A model generated the notes under the pieces. That model did no database searches and had not been told where the DNA came from. It worked only from the letters and a program-made list of their open reading frames with translations. This document shows positions 50,546-60,161 of a DNA stretch of 64,000 nucleotides, piece after piece; positions within the stretch are counted from its first letter, which is position 1, and each line of letters opens with the position of its first letter. This stretch comes from Pseudalkalibacillus berkeleyi. GTDB taxonomy: Bacteria > Bacillota > Bacilli > Bacillales > Fictibacillaceae. Both the position numbers and the translations under genes were made by a program. Where the stretch lies: NCBI RefSeq assembly GCF_021608225.1, contig NZ_JAKIJS010000003.1, forward strand, positions 24,724-88,723. The letters run 5' to 3'.

Positions 50546-50573
50546 ATAGTAAGTTTCTATTCCCTCATTTCAA
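50546..50573 (-). promoter_or_regulatory. Promoter of the 45-aa gene
   Basis: TTGAAA (50573-50568) and TACTAT (50551-50546) on the minus strand have 16-bp spacing. Confidence 0.6.
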
Positions 50574-50601
50574 TCATTTAAAACCTTATTTCCACAAATT
50601 T

Positions 50602-51876
50602 TTATAAAGTTTTGTAATTTGGTGTAATTGTATGGTTTATTTCTTGTTTTTTAATCAAAATGACAAAGAGACTTGCGACTACACAAAAGATTCCCGCTAA
50701 GAAAAAAGCCCACGTATATGAGTTGAAGATTTTATAAACGACCCCTCCGCTAAAAGCAGCAACAGCCGCTCCTGCTTGATGAGATGCGAAAATCCAACCG
50801 TAAACAATTCCACTTTTCCTTACTCCGAAAATTTGTCTCGATATGCTGATTGTTGGTGGAACAGTTGCAATCCAATCTAGTCCGTAAAATATCGAAAAAA
50901 TCGCTAGCATCGCAATTGATCCTTCGCTAAGGGCAAATGGCAGTAATACAAGGGACGCGCCTCGAAATGCATAATACCAGAACAACAACCAACGATTATC
51001 AAAGCGATCAGATAACCATCCAGATATCGTCGTTCCAACCAAGTCAAAGATCCCCATAAACGATAGCATCCAAGCTGCTGTAACGAGTGGTATACCATAG
51101 CTAATACAATACGACACAAAGTGCGTACCGATCAGGCCACTGGTCGACAAACCACATATGAAGAAACTACCAGCTAGCAACCAAAACTCTTTCACTTTCA
51201 CTGCTTCTCGTAATCCATTAAACGCAATAATGATCGGGTTTCTTTGCTGCACATTTTGATCTTCCTCAGGTTCTTCATAAAGACCATACGGAAGGATGCC
51301 TACTTCTTTAGGGGAATTTTTCATAAACAATAGGATAATGAACAGCATGATCATACATAAGGTGAGAATTAACCCAATCGCATGACGCCATGAATATTGT
51401 TCAATGATGACTGCAAGCACAGGAAGTAGAATGAGTTGGCCTGTTGCGGTACTCGCTGTCAAAATACCGACCGCGAGTCCCCTTCTCTTCTCAAACCATC
51501 GATTTGCGACATAAGGGCTAAGGACGGTTAAGAAAAGGCCTGAACCAAGCCCAATGATGACACCCCAAATTAATATGAGTTGCCATGAATCCTGCATAAT
51601 AAAGGTTAAAATAATACCAACTAGTAAAGTTGACATCGAAATGAGCATCATTTTCTTTAAGCCAAGCACTTCAACAAGTGCAGCCATGAACGGTCCTGAT
51701 ATCCCATAAAGAAAGAGACTAATGGCAAATGCTAATGAGATGATCGAGCGATCCCAACCGAACTCGTTCTCAAACGGATCGATAAAAACACCTGATGAAG
51801 ATCGGATAATACCCGCTACAATGATCGCAAAAAATGTGACAACTAAGATGATCCAGCTATAATGTACACGCTTCAA
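50602..51876 (-). CDS. MFS transporter (oxalate/formate antiporter-like)
   Basis: A 424-aa MFS protein with 12 helices. Motifs GVFIDPFENEFGWDRSIISLAFA near the N-terminus and GWLSDRFDNR in the loop after helix 8 fit the OFA-like MFS group of monocarboxylate transporters. The cytoplasmic loop between helices 6 and 7 is acidic (EEPEEDQN). Its gene is divergent from an XRE-cupin regulator that begins 120 bp away, so the regulator probably controls it. Substrate unknown. Confidence 0.88.
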   Translation of the reverse strand: MKRVHYSWIILVVTFFAIIVAGIIRSSSGVFIDPFENEFGWDRSIISLAFAISLFLYGISGPFMAALVEVLGLKKMMLISMSTLLVGIILTFIMQDSWQLILIWGVIIGLGSGLFLTVLSPYVANRWFEKRRGLAVGILTASTATGQLILLPVLAVIIEQYSWRHAIGLILTLCMIMLFIILLFMKNSPKEVGILPYGLYEEPEEDQNVQQRNPIIIAFNGLREAVKVKEFWLLAGSFFICGLSTSGLIGTHFVSYCISYGIPLVTAAWMLSFMGIFDLVGTTISGWLSDRFDNRWLLFWYYAFRGASLVLLPFALSEGSIAMLAIFSIFYGLDWIATVPPTISISRQIFGVRKSGIVYGWIFASHQAGAAVAAFSGGVVYKIFNSYTWAFFLAGIFCVVASLFVILIKKQEINHTITPNYKTL

Positions 51877-51995
51877 AAACTCACCTACATTCTCATATGT
51901 ATGATAAAATTATTATAATGAACAAATAGATTAATTTAATGAATTTATTATAGTATACAAAACGACCATTATAATGTACAGTGGGAGGATTTGAA

Positions 51996-52553
51996 ATGGA
52001 ACACATTCAAAGTGTCATATCTGATAACTTAATGCGGATACGCACAAAAAGAAAAATGAGTCTAGATGAATTATCTTCTATAACGGGTGTAAGTAAAAGC
52101 CTATTACGCCAAATCGAAAAAGACGAATCTAATCCTACCATATCCACCCTATGGAAAATTGCGAACGGATTAAAAATACCATTCACATCACTTATTGAGT
52201 ATGAAATGCCTGGAACTGAAGTTGTAAGAAAAGGAGAAATCGAACCGTTACTTGAAGATGACGGTCGGTATCGACTTTACCCCTCTTTCACATTTGAAAA
52301 TCAGAAACCATTTGAAATGTATGATGTTGAACTAGATTCCGGAGCTGCTTTACAATCAGAACCGCATCGACCAGGGACCATCGAATGCATTACCGTTTTC
52401 AGCGGCACGTTGACTGTTACGATACAGAACAAGACCTATTCAATCCATGAAGGTGATTCACTTAAGTTCAAAGCGGACAATCCCCACACCTACACAAATT
52501 CCGGAAACGAAACCACAAAATTAAGCATGATCATCTATTATCCAGAAACATGA
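51996..52553 (+). CDS. XRE-cupin transcription regulator
   Basis: A 185-aa protein. An N-terminal HTH (LMRIRTKRKMSLDELSSITG, then SKSLLRQIEKDESNPTISTL) is followed by a C-terminal cupin (EPHRPGTIECITVFSGTLTV, HEGDSLKFKADNPHTYTN). Cupin His and Glu residues are present, so a small molecule or metal may bind. ATG 51996 with GGGAGG upstream is used. It is divergent from the MFS transporter and probably regulates it, a common layout for this family. Confidence 0.9.
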   Translation: MEHIQSVISDNLMRIRTKRKMSLDELSSITGVSKSLLRQIEKDESNPTISTLWKIANGLKIPFTSLIEYEMPGTEVVRKGEIEPLLEDDGRYRLYPSFTFENQKPFEMYDVELDSGAALQSEPHRPGTIECITVFSGTLTVTIQNKTYSIHEGDSLKFKADNPHTYTNSGNETTKLSMIIYYPET

Positions 52554-52593
52554 AAAATGTGTCGAGGTCATCAATGACTTCGGCACATTTTTT
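52554..52593 (+). terminator. Terminator of the XRE-cupin gene
   Basis: AAAATGTGTCGAGGTCAT pairs imperfectly with ATGACTTCGGCACATTTT, ending in six T. Confidence 0.8.
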
Positions 52594-52690
52594 GATAGGT
52601 ACATTCACCATTAGGAAACAAGCATAGTCAACAGCAGTTCCCATTCATTGCCACCTTCATATATTAATTGCTATAGGAGGTGAGGAATAA

Positions 52691-53143
52691 ATGGATACAA
52701 TAAAAAATGAATTTCAAACTCAACGCTATAGACAATTTACTTTTGAAACCAACGACCCAATGTTAAGTGAATTTCTAAATGAAGTAGCAATGAACAATAT
52801 TAATATCACTGCTTATTTACAACACAGAGAAATTATTGGGCCAAACTTTGTACAAGTTGTCGTCGGAACACCTACAACACAAACAGAACGAGATATCAAT
52901 TTGACGAGAAGAATCCTAAAATTATTAGGCATTAAATTCTGTGAATACGACGTTATAAAAGTCTTTGGCTTTCCTCCTGTAACACCTGGCATCTTAAACA
53001 CACTCTATGGCGCACTATGGTGCAAAGTAAAAGTGAGATCAATGGTTATTGGAGAAGAAACACTGATTTATATTGATGTAGATGACATCGATCAGGCATT
53101 ACGTATTCTAAGACAACCAACCCTCAGAAGGTGCAATCCTTAG
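52691..53143 (+). CDS. 150-aa conserved hypothetical protein
   Basis: The 150-aa soluble protein has an alternating helix-strand pattern with INITAYLQHREIIGPNFVQV and KVRSMVIGEETLIYIDVDD. Two such halves could form an ACT-like beta-alpha-beta fold, but I do not recognise the family. It has Cys at FCEY, LWCK and RRCNP. GGAGGTGAGG precedes ATG 52691 and a terminator follows, so it is a separate unit. Spore-coat and ligand-binding roles are both open. Confidence 0.68.
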   Translation: MDTIKNEFQTQRYRQFTFETNDPMLSEFLNEVAMNNINITAYLQHREIIGPNFVQVVVGTPTTQTERDINLTRRILKLLGIKFCEYDVIKVFGFPPVTPGILNTLYGALWCKVKVRSMVIGEETLIYIDVDDIDQALRILRQPTLRRCNP

Positions 53144-53174
53144 AAATGGACAAGCATCGTTTTTAACCAATAAA

Positions 53175-53221
53175 ACCGTGCGCTGGAGGTATTGATGACT
53201 TCCAGAGCACGGTAATTTTTT
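53175..53221 (+). terminator. Terminator of the 150-aa protein gene
   Basis: ACCGTGC and GCACGGT, reinforced by CTGGAG and CTTCCAG, form a long stem; AATTTTTTAA follows. Confidence 0.82.
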
Positions 53222-53229
53222 AATGTTAA

Positions 53230-53340
53230 TTGAGGGTAAGGTAGATGGTCTATCCTCCCCTAAAAATGAAGATTTCCCTATTTGAGGGCAAGATAGAAGG
53301 TCTATCCTCCCCTAAAAATGAAGTTTTCCCGATTTGAGTG
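53230..53340. repeat. 52-bp tandem repeat, two full copies and a partial third
   Basis: TTGAGGG starts at 53230 and 53282, and TTGAGTG at 53334, a 52-bp period. Both full copies contain the near-palindrome GGTCTATC with GATAGA or GGTAGA and the constant stretch CCTCCCCTAAAAATGAAG. The array lies between the convergent ends of the 150-aa protein gene and glmS. Confidence 0.88.
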
Positions 53341-53393
53341 TAACTCCTATTCCATTTATCCTTTTACATTAAAAAAAGTAAACAAGATCAAAT
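53341..53393. other. Featureless spacer between the 52-bp repeats and the glmS terminator
   Basis: An AT-rich stretch in which no gene, promoter or stem was seen. Confidence 0.5.
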
Positions 53394-53436
53394 AAAAAAC
53401 GTTCTCTAAAAGCCATTAATGGCTTTTAGGAACGTT
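53394..53436 (-). terminator. Terminator of glmS
   Basis: CTAAAAGCCAT pairs with ATGGCTTTTAG, extended by AACGTTC/GAACGTT outside, with a T-run on the minus strand. Confidence 0.9.
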
Positions 53437-53464
53437 TTAGGATCTATCTTCAATTTCTGTGCTG

Positions 53465-55267
53465 TTATTCTACAGTTACTGATTTTGCCAGGTTTCTTGG
53501 CTTATCTACGTCGCAGTCACGGTGCAGTGCTGCGTAGTAGGAGATCAGTTGCATAGGGATGACACTTACGAGCGGTGTGAGGTACGCGTGTACATCTGGA
53601 ATGATGACGCGATCTTCTTCGTCCGCTAAGCTTTTCATACTTACTGTACATGTGTATGCACCACGTGCAGCGACTTCTTTCACGTTTCCACGAATGCTCA
53701 AGTTCACATGCTCTTGTGTAGCAAGTGCAATCACTGGTGTACCCTCTTCAATAAGCGCGATCGTACCGTGCTTCAGTTCTCCTCCAGCAAATCCTTCTGC
53801 TTGGATGTAGGAGATCTCCTTAAGCTTAAGGGCACCTTCTTGAACGACATGATAGTCCATGCCGCGTCCGATAAAGAAGCAGTTTCTAGTGACAGAAAGA
53901 TATTCTCGAGCAATAGCTTCGAACTCTTCTTTTTGATCACATAATGCTTCAATCGCGTTCGAAACGACACTCAATTCCTTGATCAGATCAAAGCTCATGT
54001 CAATGCCTTTTGCTTTTGCAGTGTCTGCAGCAAGTATCGAAAGAACTGCAATTTGAGCGGTATATGCCTTTGTAGATGCTACTGCGATCTCAGGTCCTGC
54101 ATGTAAAAGCATTGTGTAGTCCGCTTCACGAGAAAGCGTTGAGCCAGGTACATTTGTAATTGTAAGTGCCTTATGACCAAGCTTCTTCACCTGCACGAGT
54201 ACTGCACGGCTGTCTGCCGTTTCTCCACTTTGAGAAATAAAGATAAATAATGGCTTTTCTGAAAGCATTGGCATGTTGTATGAGAATTCACTTGCGATGT
54301 GCACTTCTACAGGCACTTCAGCAACTTTTTCAATCAATTCTTTACCGACAAGACCCGCATGATAAGAAGTACCACAAGCTACAATGTAAATACGGTCTGT
54401 CTTTTTCATCGCTTTACGGATATCATCGTCTAATTTAATTTGATCATTCTTATCTTGATATTGATTAATGATATTACGGATGACGATCGGTTGCTCATCA
54501 ATTTCCTTCAGCATGTAGTGCGGATAAGTACCTTTTTCAATATCAGATGCATCAAGCTCTGCAGTGAAAGGCGCACGTTCCTTTACTTCACCATCTAAAT
54601 TCTTAATCGTTACATTCTCTTTTGAAACGAGCACGATTTCTTCGTCCATTAATTCAACGAATTGGTCTGTCTTTTGAAGCATTGCCATTGAGTCACTCGC
54701 AACGACATTGAATCCATTTCCTAATCCGACTAGTAAAGGACTTTTATTCTTTCCTACATAAATGACTTCAGGGTTTTCGTTATCAAGTAGAGCAAGTGCA
54801 TAAGAGCCTTTCAATAATGAAAGTGTTTCGCGAAATGCTGCTTCTACTTCGAGTCCTTCTTTCACAAAGTGCTCAATCATTTGAACAATAATCTCTGTAT
54901 CCGTTTCACTGACTAACTCAACATCTTTCAAGAACTCTTTACGAACTTGTGTAAAGTTTTCGATCACACCGTTGTGAACGAGTGTAAAACGGCTAGAAGC
55001 ACTTTGGTGTGGGTGAGCATTTGTTTTGCTCGGTGCACCATGCGTTGCCCAACGTGTATGTCCAATTCCAGTTGTCGCTGGTACTTTCTCATCTACGTTT
55101 TCACGTAAAGTCGCAATTCGTCCTTTTTCCTTGAAAACATGTACACCATCGTCGTTCATAATTGCGATACCAGCAGAATCATATCCACGGTACTCAAGCT
55201 TTTCCAACCCTTTTAACAAAATCTCTTTCGTATCTTCATTTCCAATATATCCAACAATTCCACACAT
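53465..55267 (-). CDS. glmS: Glutamine-fructose-6-phosphate aminotransferase (GlcN6P synthase)
   Basis: A 600-aa enzyme that makes glucosamine-6-phosphate, the first step to UDP-GlcNAc. The N-terminal Ntn glutaminase begins MCGIVGYIG with catalytic Cys2, and HTRWATHG and HNGVIEN complete it. Two SIS domains follow ([23 protein letters not shown], and a C-terminal [15 protein letters not shown] tail). A glmS ribozyme precedes it, so GlcN6P itself should cut the mRNA. It is downstream of glmM in the same direction. Confidence 0.98.
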   Translation of the reverse strand: MCGIVGYIGNEDTKEILLKGLEKLEYRGYDSAGIAIMNDDGVHVFKEKGRIATLRENVDEKVPATTGIGHTRWATHGAPSKTNAHPHQSASSRFTLVHNGVIENFTQVRKEFLKDVELVSETDTEIIVQMIEHFVKEGLEVEAAFRETLSLLKGSYALALLDNENPEVIYVGKNKSPLLVGLGNGFNVVASDSMAMLQKTDQFVELMDEEIVLVSKENVTIKNLDGEVKERAPFTAELDASDIEKGTYPHYMLKEIDEQPIVIRNIINQYQDKNDQIKLDDDIRKAMKKTDRIYIVACGTSYHAGLVGKELIEKVAEVPVEVHIASEFSYNMPMLSEKPLFIFISQSGETADSRAVLVQVKKLGHKALTITNVPGSTLSREADYTMLLHAGPEIAVASTKAYTAQIAVLSILAADTAKAKGIDMSFDLIKELSVVSNAIEALCDQKEEFEAIAREYLSVTRNCFFIGRGMDYHVVQEGALKLKEISYIQAEGFAGGELKHGTIALIEEGTPVIALATQEHVNLSIRGNVKEVAARGAYTCTVSMKSLADEEDRVIIPDVHAYLTPLVSVIPMQLISYYAALHRDCDVDKPRNLAKSVTVE

Positions 55268-55283
55268 ATAAATAAACCTCCCT

Positions 55284-55325
55284 GTTGGGGGGCAATCAGC
55301 CTAAAGGGGAAATTTCCCCCAACAT
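55284..55325 (-). other. Extra hairpin between the glmS ribozyme and the start codon
   Basis: TGTTGGGGG pairs with CCCCCAACA and contains a GGGGAAATTTCCCC palindrome. It ends directly next to the GGGAGG ribosome binding site. No T-run follows, so it is not a terminator. Confidence 0.7.
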
Positions 55326-55349
55326 CTATTAGTATTGTTACATCCGATT

Positions 55350-55516
55350 CATACCTTTGTTCACAAAGTCACCTAAGTGTTTTCAGTATGATTCTTCCGG
55401 TCGATGTAAACCGAGAGGCATCCGCCGATCGAATTCGATAAACCTCTTTCCTCGTCAACTATTTCCTATCACCGCCGCGGTGTCGGATCAACATCCGATG
55501 AAATAGTCCAGGCGCT
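55350..55516 (-). ncRNA. glmS ribozyme (GlcN6P riboswitch)
   Basis: On the minus strand the core starts AGCGCCTGGACTATTT, with cleavage expected between A (55516) and G (55515). It continues with AGTTGACGAGGA, GGTTTATCGAAT, GGCGGATGCCTCTCGG and the P3/P4 region with ACTTTGTGAACAAAGGT. These are the conserved segments of the glmS ribozyme, in order. The RNA cleaves itself when bound by GlcN6P, which leads to mRNA decay. Confidence 0.95.
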
Positions 55517-55662
55517 TTTATAATACTGTATTACTTTCACGATCCTCCTTACTTTTTGCTCGAATGGAAATATCATACACTAGAATAAATCATGCGTCAA
55601 CGAAAAATATTTAAACTACTGCTCGTTGATCGATCCGAACTAAATCCTATTTAAACTTATGC

Positions 55663-55693
55663 AAAAGCAGCTCGTTTCGTGTGTGCGAGCTGC
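55663..55693 (-). terminator. Terminator of glmM
   Basis: GCAGCTCG and CGAGCTGC form an 8-bp stem; TTTTGC follows on the minus strand. Confidence 0.75.
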
Positions 55694-55733
55694 TCCCTGC
55701 ATAGTATTCGTATCGGTCAATCATTTATGACCC

Positions 55734-57086
55734 TTATTGTTCTATATACCCTAATTCACTTTCGACTACACGTACAATTTTGTCCGCATATTCTTCACAT
55801 AATTCAACTGTCGGCGCTTCTACCATCACTCGAACGAGTGGCTCTGTACCTGAAGGGCGAACAAGAACCCGTCCGTTCCCGTTCGTCTCAGCTTCTACAG
55901 TTTGAATCGCTTCTTTCACACTCGGGTTCTCCATCACTTTATGTTTATCTGTGACTTTTACATTTTTCAAGCATTGTGGAAACTTCTTCATTTCCCCTGC
56001 AAGCTCTGATAATGGTTTCTTCGTCACTTTCATGATATTAACGAGCTGGAGTGCTGAAAGTAACCCATCACCCGTCGTACCATGATCCAAAAAGATGATA
56101 TGTCCAGATTGTTCTCCACCAAGGTTGAAATCGCCTTCACGCATACGTTCCATCACGTAACGATCTCCAACTGCTGTTTGCTCAGAGGCAACGCCAGCCT
56201 CCTCAAGCCCTTTGTAGAATCCAAGATTACTCATTACAGTTGAAACAACTGTATCATGGTTAAGACGTCCTTCTTTTGCCATATGCTTTGCACATATGAA
56301 CATGATTTGGTCGCCATCGACGATTTGACCGTTCTCATCAACTGCGATGAGTCGATCTCCATCCCCATCAAAAGCAAGTCCTACATCCGCTTCCTTCTCA
56401 TTTACAAGCTCAACTAAACTCTCTGGATGCGTTGAACCGACACCATCATTAATATTCAATCCGTTAGGAGACGCTCCGATTGTCGTAATATCTGCATCTA
56501 GGTCAGCGAATAAATGTGGTGCTAATGAGGATACTGCACCATGCGCGCAATCAAGAGCAATTCGAAGACCAGAGAAATCCTCATCTACAGTCTGCTTTAA
56601 GAACTGGAGGTACTTCTGCCCGCCTTCAAAATAATCACTGACTAGACCAAGGTCCATTCCTGTTGGTCTTGGAAGGTTATCTTTTTCCATATCAATAAGT
56701 TCTTCAATTTCTTGCTCCTGATGATCTAACAATTTATATCCATCTGACCCAAAGAACTTAATGCCATTATCTCCTACAGGATTATGTGATGCTGAAATCA
56801 TAACGCCTGCTTGTGCACCTAGTGCCTTCGTCAAATAAGCAACACCTGGTGTAGAAATGACACCTAAACGCATAACCTCAGCTCCGATCGATAATAGACC
56901 GGCTACTAAAGCCCCTTCAAGCATATGTCCAGAAATACGCGTATCTCTTCCAATGATAATTTTCGGTTTTTGGGTTTCTTTTGTCAGAACATAACCGCCG
57001 AAACGCCCTAATTTAAATGCTAATTCAGGTGTTAGTTCGGTATTTGCTACACCTCTGACTCCGTCTGTTCCAAAATATTTACCCAT
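55734..57086 (-). CDS. glmM: Phosphoglucosamine mutase
   Basis: A 450-aa alpha-D-phosphohexomutase that converts GlcN6P to GlcN1P. The phosphoserine loop [14 protein letters not shown], metal loop AFDGDGDRL, sugar loop GGEQSGHI and phosphate-binding [11 protein letters not shown] are all present. It is part of the cdaA-cdaR-glmM chain, and in related species CdaA-CdaR and GlmM interact. The glmS gene follows but has its own ribozyme leader. Confidence 0.98.
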   Translation of the reverse strand: MGKYFGTDGVRGVANTELTPELAFKLGRFGGYVLTKETQKPKIIIGRDTRISGHMLEGALVAGLLSIGAEVMRLGVISTPGVAYLTKALGAQAGVMISASHNPVGDNGIKFFGSDGYKLLDHQEQEIEELIDMEKDNLPRPTGMDLGLVSDYFEGGQKYLQFLKQTVDEDFSGLRIALDCAHGAVSSLAPHLFADLDADITTIGASPNGLNINDGVGSTHPESLVELVNEKEADVGLAFDGDGDRLIAVDENGQIVDGDQIMFICAKHMAKEGRLNHDTVVSTVMSNLGFYKGLEEAGVASEQTAVGDRYVMERMREGDFNLGGEQSGHIIFLDHGTTGDGLLSALQLVNIMKVTKKPLSELAGEMKKFPQCLKNVKVTDKHKVMENPSVKEAIQTVEAETNGNGRVLVRPSGTEPLVRVMVEAPTVELCEEYADKIVRVVESELGYIEQ

Positions 57087-57173
57087 GCAATAATTCGCTC
57101 CTTCTTCCCTATTCGCAATCAGTAGATGTTATAACGCATAGCACTTTTGCTATCGTTGTTATAACATTCTTCT

Positions 57174-58442
57174 CTAAGCCGTTGTTTCGCTGATGGTTAA
57201 GGTCGCTTTCTTAATCTCGTTCTGATACGTAAATGCTTCTGGTAATTCTACATTGATTTCTACGTCATGTTCACCTTCAGATAAATTCTGTGCATCAATA
57301 AATGCTGTAATACTTTCTTCTGATAAATCTTTCAAGGCTTCTTCATCACCTTGGACCGTCAAATCCATTACGCCCTTTTCAGGTGTACGAATGGCGGCTT
57401 CCTGGTTATCTGATAACCCTCGAATATTAATTGGCACATCTTCAAACGTTCTTGAGCTTGCCGTTTCATTAGTTGAATCACTAGAGGATTCCTCTACTTT
57501 TTCGACATCGATTTTGACTTTCACTTTACCGGGAGATGCATAAAATGCTCCGTCCGGTAATGGAACACTAACTTCAATCGTTTTATCTTCTGTAATATTA
57601 CTTAAGTCAACTGGAATCTTGATTGAATCTAAGCGATCCAATAATTCCTTTGGTGCATGAATGGTAACATCCTTGTTCTCTGGCGTAATCGATTTCAACT
57701 CAACCCCATCAGGAAGAGAACCTTTACTTTCAACCGACAGATCGACATCCTTATTCGGGTTATCAATCGGTACAGTGACTTCCGTAGTTGCAGGATCGAT
57801 CTTAATATCAATCGGATCATAGCTCTTATTTAGTGCTTGAATCTTCACTTCTCGTGTGAACGTTTCTTTTGCAGTTCCTACATTAACGAATGCTCGAACG
57901 TATTTAATTTCATCAATGATTTCTTTTGCACCCGTGATTTCAATTTCTTTCTGATCCGCTTCTGGTGTGCCAGCAATATACCCTTCTGGCAATTCATCTA
58001 CATCTAGAAGCTGTATCGTAACTGGGAAAGTTTCCGTCTTCTTCTCATGAAGAGTAACGGATACCGTTGGTTCTTCAAAGGCATATTCCACACCGTTTGG
58101 TATATTACTCATTTTCAAGGTTGCTTCATATTGACCCGGACCTTTATCTGAGAGATCAACGAATGCGGTTTGACCACGTTGTAGATTCAATTTCGTAAGG
58201 TCTGCTCGTGATCCTTGAAATTCAACAGCTGCGGTTTTTGGTAAGCCCATAAGTTCATACTTACTCTCATCGTATTCCGCCTCAACAGAAACGGTTTTAT
58301 AAATCGGACCTTCTCCGTTTCGAACATCCTCTTCCGTATCCGTTGCATCCTGATTCGTAATGTTTACGGATGTATACATCATCAAAGCGACCAAAAAGGC
58401 GGTGATTCTAACAAACCAATGACTTTTAAGCAGCTTATCCAT
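57174..58442 (-). CDS. cdaR: CdaA regulatory protein CdaR (YbbR domains)
   Basis: A 422-aa protein with an N-terminal anchor (WFVRITAFLVALMMYTSV) and four extracytoplasmic YbbR repeats, each ending with a VTVPI-like strand. CdaR modulates the diadenylate cyclase encoded just upstream. The start overlaps the cdaA end by 8 bp. One repeat is preceded by the Ser-rich linker SSSDSTNETASS. The gene order cdaA-cdaR-glmM is the same as in B. subtilis. Confidence 0.94.
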   Translation of the reverse strand: MDKLLKSHWFVRITAFLVALMMYTSVNITNQDATDTEEDVRNGEGPIYKTVSVEAEYDESKYELMGLPKTAAVEFQGSRADLTKLNLQRGQTAFVDLSDKGPGQYEATLKMSNIPNGVEYAFEEPTVSVTLHEKKTETFPVTIQLLDVDELPEGYIAGTPEADQKEIEITGAKEIIDEIKYVRAFVNVGTAKETFTREVKIQALNKSYDPIDIKIDPATTEVTVPIDNPNKDVDLSVESKGSLPDGVELKSITPENKDVTIHAPKELLDRLDSIKIPVDLSNITEDKTIEVSVPLPDGAFYASPGKVKVKIDVEKVEESSSDSTNETASSRTFEDVPINIRGLSDNQEAAIRTPEKGVMDLTVQGDEEALKDLSEESITAFIDAQNLSEGEHDVEINVELPEAFTYQNEIKKATLTISETTA

Positions 58443-59259
58443 TCTTCTTCCCCCTCCAGTTCCACTTTGATGAGGAAGTTGCTTTTGATTTATTCATGAT
58501 TTCAGCCTCTAATAGTTTTCGTAACATGTCTTCATCTAAGTTACGGTAGAGCTCACCATTTTTCGTAAGGGAAACATGTCCAGTTTCTTCAGATACTACC
58601 AAGGTCAGTCCATCTGTTACTTCCGATATCCCCAAGGCCGCACGGTGTCTTGTTCCAAGCTCTTTTGAGATGAATGGACTTTCTGATAAAGGTAGATAGC
58701 TTGCAGCCGCTAATATTTGATCATCGTTGATGATGACCGCACCATCATGCAGTGGTGTATTCGGAATAAAGATATTAATTAATAGCTCGGAGCTCAGATG
58801 AGCATTAATTGGAATACCTGTTTCTACGTAATCGTCTAGACCCGTTTCTCTTTCGATCGTAATAAGAGCTCCAATACGACGCTTCGCCATATAATTCGTT
58901 GCTTTCATTAAAGCTTCAATGGTCTTCATATTCTTCTCTTCTTCCGCAATCATGCCACGTGAAAAGAACCGTCCTCGACCAAGCTGTTCAAGTGCTCGAC
59001 GGAGTTCAGGTTGGAATATGATAATAATGGCAAGGATTCCGTATGTAATCGCCTCATTCATTAACCAGTTCAGTGTGTTGAGCTTGAAAATTCCACTAAA
59101 GAACCAGACCGCTACGATGACGGTAATACCTTTCAATAGTTGTATCGCCTTAGTGCCTTTTATGAGCATGATAAGCTTGTAGATCACATAGGTGACTAAG
59201 AGGATATCAATAATATCATTTATGTAATTTAGTACATTAAAGTCTCCTATTGGAAACAT
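58435..59259 (-). CDS. cdaA: Diadenylate cyclase CdaA
   Basis: A 274-aa membrane-bound DAC enzyme that joins two ATP molecules to c-di-AMP. Three N-terminal helices (about 10-90) precede the DisA_N domain. The catalytic DGA is in NTPLHDGAVII and RHR in LGTRHRAALG. GAGGATG is the ribosome binding site. It heads the cdaA-cdaR-glmM-glmS segment. c-di-AMP is essential for K+ and wall homeostasis in Bacillus. Confidence 0.97.
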   Translation of the reverse strand: MFPIGDFNVLNYINDIIDILLVTYVIYKLIMLIKGTKAIQLLKGITVIVAVWFFSGIFKLNTLNWLMNEAITYGILAIIIIFQPELRRALEQLGRGRFFSRGMIAEEEKNMKTIEALMKATNYMAKRRIGALITIERETGLDDYVETGIPINAHLSSELLINIFIPNTPLHDGAVIINDDQILAAASYLPLSESPFISKELGTRHRAALGISEVTDGLTLVVSEETGHVSLTKNGELYRNLDEDMLRKLLEAEIMNKSKATSSSKWNWRGKKNG

Positions 59260-59454
59260 CGCTCATCCTCCAAACTGATCAACTTAATTTCATTGTTTCC
59301 AACAATGGTCAGTTTGTTACTAGTGTAACTTCTACATTATATCATAATTTGTGGCTATTTCTATTTTTCGAAACATTACAAGCATATAGCACCGTATGTT
59401 TACATAAAAGCATTTGCGCGCTATTCAATCGTATTGTGCATCTATTGAAAAAAG

Positions 59455-59518
59455 AAAATGACCTCAAGAGACAAGACTTGTCCAATGGTAAGTCAAGTTT
59501 GCTCTTTTGGTCAATTTT
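59455..59518 (-). terminator. Terminator of the sigW-rsiW operon
   Basis: TTGACC...GGTCATTTT with a long interrupted stem (AAGAGCAAACTTG against CAAGTCTTGTCTCTT) is followed by TTTCTTTTTT on the minus strand. Confidence 0.65.
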
Positions 59519-59535
59519 TCTTAATCGATTACTTA

Positions 59536-60150
59536 TTAATCAAACCAACTCAATATACCCGTTACGCCTTCTTTCAAGCGATACCAAACCCATTCTGTAA
59601 TTTGGTGGATTTCTTCACTTTCTCCCGCTACATGTCCTGCAGAAGCCAAATAATGTTTGCCATTAATCACTGTCAGATCGCCTTCGACCTTACCTGCAAT
59701 CTCTACATCACCATTACGTACGACCAGGTCTCCTTTTACGGTTTCACCTTCTGGTACAATGACTCTTTTACTTTCTTCATCAATCGTTACTTGTGCACCG
59801 TTTGCTGTCACTGATATATCGCTTTCCCATTCGCTATATAGAGATCCTGACATTAATACGAGAAACAAAACTGCTGCCGTTAATAAAGGGTGATGTTTAA
59901 ACCACCTACGCATTTTAGAGGTTGATTTTTCACGTGGCAAACGATCCATCACTTTTGAAGTAAAACCATTTGGCGCTTTAATCGAATGATGACTTTGCAG
60001 CATCCGATCCGTGTTTTTCAATTCTTCAAACCTCTCATGACAGTCTGAGCAACTTTGGGTATGTCTGAGCAATTCAATTTTTTCAAGAGGTTCAATACTT
60101 TCGTCTATCCATTTATGCATATAGGACGAATATTTTCTATCACACTTCAT
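59536..60150 (-). CDS. rsiW: Anti-sigma-W factor RsiW
   Basis: A 204-aa membrane anti-sigma factor. The zinc-binding ZAS motif HTQSCSDC supplies His30, Cys34 and Cys37, one helix spans about 86-106, and a polymer-adhesin-like external domain follows (VKGDLVVRNGDVEIAGKVEG). It holds SigW until it is cut by intramembrane proteolysis under envelope stress. Its start lies 12 bp after the sigW stop. The outer beta-solenoid with ...VEGDL repeats fits the RsiW family. Confidence 0.94.
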   Translation of the reverse strand: MKCDRKYSSYMHKWIDESIEPLEKIELLRHTQSCSDCHERFEELKNTDRMLQSHHSIKAPNGFTSKVMDRLPREKSTSKMRRWFKHHPLLTAAVLFLVLMSGSLYSEWESDISVTANGAQVTIDEESKRVIVPEGETVKGDLVVRNGDVEIAGKVEGDLTVINGKHYLASAGHVAGESEEIHQITEWVWYRLKEGVTGILSWFD

Positions 60151-60161
60151 TACATATCCTC

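Noticed and set aside
59250..59814. Two overlapping plus-strand frames of about 117 aa
   Set aside because: They cover the sigW-rsiW terminator and the antisense of rsiW, have no ribosome binding site and show low-complexity composition.
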